From NCBI GenBank assembly GCA_021234155.1, contig JAJEKV010000033.1:3821454-3885453 (forward strand): a DNA stretch of 64,000 nt. The letters run 5' to 3'. This DNA is from Isoetes taiwanensis. Its lineage: Eukaryota; Streptophyta; Lycopodiopsida; Isoetales; Isoetaceae. Shown here piece after piece: positions 56,578 through 64,000 of the stretch (the stretch's first letter is position 1; the number at the start of each line of letters is the position of its first letter). The notes under the pieces are model-generated. The model did not search any database and had not been told where the DNA came from. It saw only the letters and a list, made by a program, of their open reading frames with translations. Made by a program: the position numbers and the translations under genes.

Positions 56578-58110
56578 AGATCTTTAGAGTGCAGTTCTTC
56601 CATGGTGACCGGGATTTGCCAAAAAAAGGGTCAATAATGTGCAGCTTTCCTCTACTTAATTCAAATGGATGTTAACCCCCCTAGGTTAAATACAAGTACT
56701 TGGCTACAAGATTACTTGCCGCTTACTTCACATTTATGAAGGCTAGTAGATTAAATCATCATTGCTTCTGATAAGTCCACAATAAGCATTGTACACACGA
56801 TGACCATGTCAAACGAAGCCAAGACCAGCTTTAATAGTGATATGGCACTAGCTTGGGGGCGTGGCTCAGAGGAATGATTTGCAGAGACAAACACAGAGGC
56901 AAGGACTTTGGATGAATATTTTGATTGTTAACTTTAGGAGCTTTTAAAATTAACTTAAGAGAACCATTGAAATGTTAAAAGTTTTAAAGCAAAGGAACCA
57001 TTGAAATTCTAAACAATCGAATAAATGAACGAAATAGCAAACAGAAGCCTTTTGTGTCGTTAAAGTAGAAAAAAATTGGAAACTTTTCGGAAATAGCTCC
57101 TGGATCAGCGGAATTGGCCGGATGGCAGAGAAGGGTGCCGGATTTAGGCCAAAAGGTAAGGAAAACCCCCGATTTAGATCTGTAACAGCTTTTTAGAATA
57201 GTATACACAGGAATCGATCTGCGGAATTAGAGAAGCTGGAAGTGTTCGCTTGAGGCGGATAGCCTGATCGTCCAAACCTGCTGTAGAATTACTAGAAAAT
57301 TGTTGTTTGAATGTTTCCTTAGCTCTAGATAAAAATTCCAGAGAATCCCAGAGAGGCTATCCAGCTGGTTAGCAGACTCTCAGAATTGGGAGGAATTTGA
57401 GCTTAGACTTGCCGTGTTTGCAAATCAGAGCCCGGTTGGGTGGAAAAGTTGTGCCGGAAGAACTTGATCTGGAGTTCTAGATCATTTTGATTAACTGTGT
57501 TTGACAATTTTGCAGGTGAAAAGACCGCTTGTATCAATTGGTATCAGAGCTGTAACATCCTAAGATTCTGTGAAATGACCCAGAACAAATTTATTCTCCC
57601 TGTAGCTCAGTATAGTCAGGCTATGAATGCTGCTGCGCAGATTGCAGTACAGATTGGCCTGCCTACATCTGCTAGTTTTGAGGAAAATCAAAGGAAGCTT
57701 GAATATGTAGCAATTCTGTATGGGTATTTGCCAGATATATTCCCACAGCCTCCTTTGCCTGTAAAGTACGCCACCAGTTACTCCACCACCACCTGATTCT
57801 CCTACTGCAGTTGCCAATGTCAGAACAGGTCGAATTAAATGGTTGGAGAAGGTAGAAGGAATGCCGTCATATGCTGGAGATAAACGGAGTCCGCCAGCAG
57901 TTCTGGGATTCTTGGCAAGTTGAGAAAGTTTCTTTGAAAGAGTCAAAGCAACGGAAGAGTAGAAACTACAAGCCATGGATAAATATTTAACTGACGTAGC
58001 CAGAATATGGTGGCAAGGATGGAAGAAATTGTTACCTCAGATAAAAACCTGGGGCGCTTTTAGAAAAGCATTCGAGTCGCACAACTTGCATGCAAATTAT
58101 TATCCAGATC

Positions 58111-61100
58111 CTTCTCTTATTTCCTCTATTCTTGGGAGCGCCATCGCCATACCCTAGCAGACGAACGAACCTCGGGCCTCCTGTATGACCCGATCAGGGA
58201 GGAAGCCCATGGGCTCTCCCTGAAGGGGATTACTGGAGTTTGATGGGGACTCGGGGCAAATCTTGGCACTTCTACTGATTTGAAGGAGCAAATGAATTCG
58301 TTATAACAGGCCGCTTCAGATTTTGGTTACCCGTAACTCGGACCTTCCTCGGCGTAATCGCACCTTAGGGCCCAAAACCAAGAATTGGTTAATTTGGTGG
58401 GGAAACCCAAAGAGTTTCATATGGAAGAGATCAAGAAAGAATTAGCGGATGTTGTGGCTGATACAACAAGAGACAATTTAGAGAGGGCTTCTACCGAACA
58501 GTTGAACAAATTGCTTAGGGCAAAGAACTTGAAGTTGAGTGGGCTGCCGGAATCGATAATGAGAATGTCACAGAGCGGTTGGTGCCTTCTTCAAAGACAC
58601 CATGCACTTACACGAACCAGTTTTCAGATTTTGTAAGAGACTTGGGAAGCCGTGCAATTTCCACGCACTAATTCTCATCAAGTTTGATAGGGTAGAGGAC
58701 AGAAACCGAGTCATGGCCCACGAGCTTCGTTGAAAGGCCATAAATTATGGCTGGACCCAGATTTGACACGTGCACAAAATGAAAATAAGAAGAAGGAATG
58801 GGCTAAAGTCCGAGAAGCAAGAGAGAGAGGTGTAGTAGCTTACCTCGATAGATCCGGGAAGGCGCTTGTTACAGATAGGAAGAAGGCATAAAGGGGCGGG
58901 ACCTTGAGGGTTCTAGCGTGGAATGCTCATGGTATATCGAAGGAGAAGATGGCAAAGCAGTTCATGAAATATGGAAAGATGTGGATTTGATCTGTTTGGT
59001 CGAAAACATGGCAACACCAAACAAAAGGTTTACCCGAGCTTGATGGTTTTGGAATAGTTGCAAGCGTATGGAACAAGAAAATGAAAAGCACAGTAGAGGG
59101 CACGGAGGTATGGTAGTCTATGCTAGAGATAATATCTCTCACATGGTAAAGCAGAAGCAACAACATGCTAGGAATCAAAGATGTATGGATTGAGATCGCT
59201 TTGAATGATAGGAAAATTCACTGGGTTGTTTTGTTATTACACCCCTTTACACATGAAAATATATGACAGCCCGGATTTTGATAGGAGCAATCCTTTCCAC
59301 GATTTGGCAAAAGAAGTGAAGGCATTCCAAGAGTTGGCGTAAGTAGTTGTAGTTGGTGATTTTAATGCACGGACACGCACCCAACAAACATTTTGCTTAT
59401 GAGCAGCCTTTTAGTGTGCATTTAAACGAAATGGAGGAAGAATTGTTTATAAGGAAATCTGCTGATCATGATACAAACTCGATGGGCAAATTATTCATGG
59501 AGTTTGGCACGGCATGTGATTTAAAGGTTCTTAATGGCATACATTGTTATCCAGGCTCAGAAAATTTTACTTGCATAACTTTTAATGGAGCAAGTGTGGT
59601 TGATTATCTGTTATCTAAAGATACAGATATGATCAAAGGCTTCAAGATAGGACAAAAGCTGATGGAGTCCGACCATGTGCCATTGTATTTTGACTTAGTT
59701 GGTGGTACACCAACGCAGGAGGAAATATCAAGGCCATCCAAGATAAAATTATCTTATGAAAAGCAATCCATATATAGTAGACAGCTTGATGAGGCACTCA
59801 CAGTTTTGTTTTGGACGGGTCGTTTGGAGGAAGACATAAAAGCCTTTTCTAAAATAGTCTCGGGGGTTGCAGCAGATATTTTTGGCACATCTAAACAGCA
59901 CATACATAGGAACAAATGCTGGTTTGACAGAGAGTGCGTGCAAGCAAGAAGACAAATCCCGAAAGGGACAAAGTACAAACCAAAATGGTATAAACAATTG
60001 CTTAGGCAAAAGAAACATAGCTATATGCGTGGCAGGCAGCAGTGGCTGCAGCAGAAGCTCCTTGATGATCCCAAAGCTTTCTGGAGGATGCTCCAGCCCA
60101 GGGGCACACCTGCTCATCTCGATGAAGCTGAACTGGGGAGTTATGTTAGAAGTTTATATGATTTGCCTGCTGACCAAATGGATAGATTGCAGCTGGATGA
60201 GGAGCTTTTTTCAGTAAAGGATGTGGAATATGCGCTGCAGAAAATGTCAAATGGCAAAGCCAGAGACTTGCAAGGGTTCGGAGTTGAATTGTTTAAATGG
60301 AGTGGCGAACGAGCTTTGGGCATGCTAACATATTTGCTGAATGCTGCATTGATGCAAGGTCTTCCCAAGCAGTGGAGAGAAAACAGGGTACATCCGATAT
60401 TCAAGAGTGGGGACGTGCATGAGATCTCAAATTACAGAACGATTCTAATAGGGAATACGTTCACAAAGATTTTGGCCACTCTTTTGGAACAAAAGATAAG
60501 TCATTGGGCTGAAGCAAACGGTAAACGGAGTGTGTTCCAAGCAGGGTTCAGGAAGGACCACTGCACTCTTGACCATGCGTTAGTGCTTAGAATTCTCTGT
60601 GAAAATGCAAAGAAACCGAGGAGTGCCCTGTACATGGCCTTCATAGATTTCTCGAAACCCTTCGACACGGTACCTCGAAGGAATTTAGGAGAAAGGATGG
60701 AACGCATTGGGGTCCCTTTTGGTTTAAGGGCTGCTGTATCAGAATTATATGCAGAAGTCATTGTGAAATTGACAAATAGAATGGACATAGACATTCATAG
60801 CACAATAGGAGTGAGACAAGGCTGTCCCTTGTCTCCGACATTATTTGGTTTATACATTGATGAGCTGGATAGTTGGATGAAGCAGATGTCTACATGGCAT
60901 GGAGTTAGGAGGCTACTTAATCCAAATTGTTGCTTTATCTTTGATGATGTCGTTTTGATCTCCTCTACAAAGCAAGGTTTGCAGGGGCTGCTTGATAATC
61001 TTCAGCTATTTTGCAATGAGAAGTTAATAACAGTTAATTTAGCAAAGACAAAAGTAATGATTGTCGGACAAAGGATCGGCCTTTTACCTATAAAAATCAG

Positions 61101-62122
61101 CATATAGAGACAAAGAGCACATTACAAATACACGGGTTTAGAATTTGAATCAAGATACTGTGGGCGATGCTTGGACAAACGATAGCAGGGGGAAGAAGGC
61201 CTTATATTCCATGTTAACTAAGTCTTTGAGTCGGATCTCACAAGCTGGTCCTTGAAGAAGACATTATTTAAGGTACTAGTACAAACAGTTATATTATATG
61301 GATGCCCGACCCGGGGCCCCGCTTGTCAAGTAGGCAATGGAAGCGGGTTGAATCAGTCCTTAAACTATTCTTGACGGATGAATTAGGGGTAAAAAGCCAA
61401 ACGCCTTATGCCATTATGCTTTATGAGACAAATATGCTTCCCTTTAGAGGTCGAAGCATTATGCCAGACTATCAATTATGTAAACCGGGTTAGGCTGCAG
61501 CCCGAATGTAGGCCATCAAGAATAGCGTACGAGTTCAACTCAGAATGGAAGGAAAAATTATTGAAATGGGCTGCTAGTTGGGGGGTAACTCAAGAAAACT
61601 GGCCGGATTCTCGAGATAGGTGTCGAGATTTGGTCCAAGAATTGGCAATCAACCTAAGTATGGCACTCAAAAGGGAGTAGAATGCAGAAGTATATTGAAG
61701 ACATAAATCAATTGGTGATGTACACGGAACCTGATTACCTGTTGTCAAACATCTCGAGACATATGAAGCATGTGGTGGCCAGATACCGGACAAGCTCGCA
61801 TCGTCTCATGTCTGAAACAGGTAGATGGGCTGGGATCCCGAGAGAGAGCAGACTCTGCTCTTTTTGCACATCGGGAGTCATGGAGGACGAAGGACATGTT
61901 TTACTTGAATGTCCTGAATACTCACATATCAGAGATAGACACAACATAAATCTTGTACATCTACATGGGATACTTGAGATGGAGCCTTATAACCTTGGTA
62001 GATACATCAAGGATATAGACTCACATCGTTCTTTTCTGTTAAGTCTATGATCAGACACTGTAAATTGCTGCCTCATGACCTTCAAGGTCCAAAGGGCAAG
62101 ATCAATACAATTATTATTATTA
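58111..62122 (+). mobile_element. LINE, ~4.0 kb, inserted in gag of unit 2
   Basis: The order is an ORF1-like region (58385-58880, GLPES and basic C-terminus), then a broken endonuclease start (RVLAWNAHGISKEKM at about 58907). A long frame follows at 59353-61107, then a frame-shifted C-terminal region with zinc finger (CSFC...GHVLLECPEY) at 61850-61915. A 3'UTR ends in (ATT)n. Alignment with unit 1 fixes the insertion limits to a few bases. No clear target duplication was found. The simple-repeat tail differs from the poly-A of the L1-type copy at 8.4 kb. Confidence 0.82.
59353..61107 (+). CDS. LINE ORF2, endonuclease C-terminus and reverse transcriptase
   Basis: This 584-codon frame lacks the endonuclease N-terminus, which lies upstream in other frames. 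It contains SVVDYLLSKDTDMI and ESDHVPLYFDL (the catalytic SDH of the APE-type endonuclease). RT motifs follow: NGKARDLQGFGVELFKW, NYRTILIGNTFTKILA, QAGFRKDHCTLDHALVLR, FIDFSKPFDTVPR (first Asp), GVRQGCPLSPTLFGLYIDEL and FDDVVLIS (normally ADD). The second catalytic motif keeps both Asp residues but has Phe where Ala is usual. SKPFD (usually SKAFD) is also changed. The frame is long but was probably inactive even before its upstream breaks. Confidence 0.8.
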   Translation: MVILMHGHAPNKHFAYEQPFSVHLNEMEEELFIRKSADHDTNSMGKLFMEFGTACDLKVLNGIHCYPGSENFTCITFNGASVVDYLLSKDTDMIKGFKIGQKLMESDHVPLYFDLVGGTPTQEEISRPSKIKLSYEKQSIYSRQLDEALTVLFWTGRLEEDIKAFSKIVSGVAADIFGTSKQHIHRNKCWFDRECVQARRQIPKGTKYKPKWYKQLLRQKKHSYMRGRQQWLQQKLLDDPKAFWRMLQPRGTPAHLDEAELGSYVRSLYDLPADQMDRLQLDEELFSVKDVEYALQKMSNGKARDLQGFGVELFKWSGERALGMLTYLLNAALMQGLPKQWRENRVHPIFKSGDVHEISNYRTILIGNTFTKILATLLEQKISHWAEANGKRSVFQAGFRKDHCTLDHALVLRILCENAKKPRSALYMAFIDFSKPFDTVPRRNLGERMERIGVPFGLRAAVSELYAEVIVKLTNRMDIDIHSTIGVRQGCPLSPTLFGLYIDELDSWMKQMSTWHGVRRLLNPNCCFIFDDVVLISSTKQGLQGLLDNLQLFCNEKLITVNLAKTKVMIVGQRIGLLPIKISI

Positions 62123-62572
62123 TTAAAAGACAGTGGGATCTTTTTAAGCAAGGGGAACATGAATCGGTCATTTTTATTCCAAGTTCTCCTACTTAGCGGT
62201 ACAGATGGGAGAATTACAGCCAGGAGGATTATCTGAAAGTGAAGTGACGCGAAAATTTGTAGCTGGACTACGAGATCCATTATATGCAGAGCTATGTTTT
62301 GCAGAACCATCGACTATTGATGAAGCGGTGCGAAAGGCTGAAGCTGCAGAGATGAAACTCAATCCCAGTATAATGCGGTATGATATTTGGGAGGGGTACC
62401 CTCAGGAGAAGAATTTTAAGCCAGATAATGGCAAGGTATCTGAAAGAGAGAATAAGAGGTATCGAGTAAGTCCCTTGCTTGGCAATGATGAAACCCGTAC
62501 GAAGGGAAGCAATGGAGAATGCGGGATGGCCAAAGCACTGGCAAAAGTACCCCGGAGGATGTTTTATATGCT

Positions 62573-64000
62573 AGATCTTTAGAGTGCGCTTCTTCCATGG
62601 TGACCGGGATTTGCCAAAAAAAGGGTCAATAATGTGCAGCTTTCCTCTACTTAATTCAAATGGATGTTAACCCCCCTAGGTTAAATAGAAGTACTTGGCT
62701 ACAAGATTTATTTGCCGCTTACTTCACATTTATGAAAGCTAGTAGATTAAATCATCATTGCTTCTGATAAGTCCACAATAAGCATTGTACACACGATGAC
62801 CATGTCAAACGAAGCCAAGACCAGCTTTAATGGTGATATGGCACTAGCTTGGGGGCGTGGCTCAGAGGAATAATTTGCAGAGACAAACACAGAGGCAAGG
62901 ACTTTGGATGAATATTTTGATTATTAACTTTAGGAGCTTTTAAAATTAACTTAAGAGAACCATTGAAATTCTAAACAATCGAATAAATGAACGAAATAGC
63001 AAACAGAAGCCTTTTGTGTCGTTAAAGTAGAAAAAAATTGGAAACTTTCCGAAAATAGCTCCTGGATCAGCGGAATTGGCCGGATGGCAGAGAAGGGTGC
63101 TGGATTTAGGCCAAAAGGTAAGGAAAACCCCCGATTTAGATCTGTAACAGTTTTTTAGAATAGTATACACAAGAATCGATCTGCAGAATTAGAGAAGCTG
63201 GAAGTGTTCGCTTGAGGCGGATAGCCTGATCGTCCAAACCTGCTGTAGAATCACTAGAAAATTGTTGTTTGAATGTTTCCTTAGCTCTAGATAAAAATTC
63301 CAGAGAATCCCAGAGAGGCTATCCAGCTGGTTAGCAGACTCTCAGAATTGGGAGGAATTTGAGCTTAGACTTGCCGTGTTTGCAAATCAGAGCCCGGTTG
63401 GGTGGAAAAGTTGTGCCGGAAGAACTTGATCTGGAGTTCTAGATCATTTTGATTAACTGTGTTTGACAGTTTTGCAGGCAAAAAACACCGCTTGTATCAA
63501 TTGGTATCAGAGCTGTAACATCCTAAGATTCTGTGAAATGGCCCAGAACAAATTTATTCTCCCTGTAGCTCAGTATAATCAGGCTATGAATGCTGCTTAG
63601 ATTGCAGTACAGATTGGTCTGCCTACATCTGCTAGTTTTGAGGAAAATCAAAGGAAGCTTGAATATGTAGCAATTCTGTATGGGTATTTGTCAGATATAT
63701 TCCCACAGCCTCCTTTGCCTGTAAAGTACGCCACCAGTTACTTCACCACCACCTGATTCTCCTACTGCAGTTGCCAATGTCAGAACAGGTCGAATTAAAT
63801 GGTTGGAGAAGGTAGAAGGAATGCCGTCATATGCTGGAGATAAACGGAGTCCGCCAGCAGTTCTGGGATTCTTGGCAAGTTGGGAAAGTTTCTTTGAAAG
63901 AGTCAAAGCTACGGAAGAGCAGAAACTGCAAGCCATGGATAAATATTTAACTGACGTAGCCAGAATATGGTGGCAAGGACGGAAGAAATTGTTACCTTAG
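62573..64000 (+). mobile_element. LTR-gag tandem array, unit 3 (runs off the window)
   Basis: The unit starts at AGATCTTTAGAG, with its primer-binding site at 63502-63513. Gag begins at 63538 but has a TAG where units 1 and 2 read CAG (near 63598). The same frame break as in the other units occurs near 63745, after which the frame from 63803 stays open to the last codons of the window. Confidence 0.8.

Larger units (their letters stand above)
56578..62572 (+). mobile_element. LTR-gag tandem array, unit 2 (split by a LINE)
   Basis: It has the same organisation and about 98% visible identity with unit 1. The primer-binding site is at 57539-57550, exactly 1979 bp after that of unit 1. Gag starts MTQNKFILPVAQYSQAMN and keeps the ASFEENQRKLEYVA stretch lost from unit 1. 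It is interrupted after CCAGATC (58110) and resumes with TTAAAAGACAGTGGG at 62123. The gag end (62205-62582) is again cut at the zinc knuckle. Confidence 0.8.

Noticed and set aside
57760-57800. Programmed frameshift in gag
   Set aside because: It lies in the N-terminal third of gag, with no slippery heptamer or downstream structure recognised. A shared ancestral mutation is simpler.

Overview
The window is nuclear DNA of a land plant. It holds an HKT-type cation transporter with introns, plant-type PPR and MULE sequences, Ty1/copia and Ty3/gypsy fragments, and a tRNA-Met primer-binding site of the usual plant LTR-retrotransposon form. An MiAMP1-like secreted peptide and LINEs with simple-repeat tails fit a non-flowering vascular plant (fern or lycophyte). 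That placement is inference. Genes are sparse and most of the 64 kb is transposon debris at different stages of decay.

1-7 kb: minus-strand, GC-richer gene debris. It includes two or three tandem copies of a small TATA-driven coiled-coil gene (about 0.3-2.8 kb), a frame-broken unknown gene (2.9-4.5 kb), and a heavily frameshifted histone H3/CENH3-like sequence (4.8-5.2 kb). A family of about 70-bp hairpin MITEs with GATCACACGACGCC-like ends is scattered among them. 7-19 kb: retroposon tails, a 5'-truncated L1-type LINE, a cryptic multi-exon minus-strand gene (9.3-11.5 kb), a large imperfect hairpin (14.9-15.1 kb), a probable orphan exon (16.05-16.24 kb) and a minus-strand LINE endonuclease fragment. 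18.7-20.8 kb: a complete three-exon HKT gene, the best-supported host gene.

21-34.6 kb: a 250-bp tandem duplication, a decayed Ty3/gypsy element with its own insertion (23.6-27.4 kb), a copia pol fragment enclosed by two nearly identical 406-bp direct repeats (28.1-30.6 kb), LINE debris, an unidentified broken gene (32.5-33.1 kb), and SINE-like retroposons. 34.7-35.1 kb: a small secreted six-cysteine protein of MiAMP1 type whose start codon appears to sit alone in exon 1.

36.17-45.44 kb: a 9265-bp Mutator-like element with long terminal inverted repeats and a perfect 9-bp target duplication (TATTTGTAG). It is inserted in a PPR pseudogene that resumes on the other side. It carries a FAR1/MULE-type transposase with SWIM finger, minus-strand acidic or NLS-bearing accessory ORFs, and about 2.9 kb of satellite built from ~26-bp monomers with a palindromic core. 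46.0-52.4 kb: two copies of a 2-kb segment (PPR fragment plus a 1.2-kb element with inverted ends) separated by LINE debris. 54.6-64 kb: a tandem LTR-gag-LTR-gag array (TR-GAG-like) with no pol, the second unit broken by a 4-kb LINE.

The functional content is therefore one ion transporter, one defence-type peptide, one unknown multi-exon gene and a potentially recent MULE. The rest is repeats. Several conserved proteins run on through single-base frame changes, so assembly indels cannot be excluded as a cause of some 'pseudogenes'.
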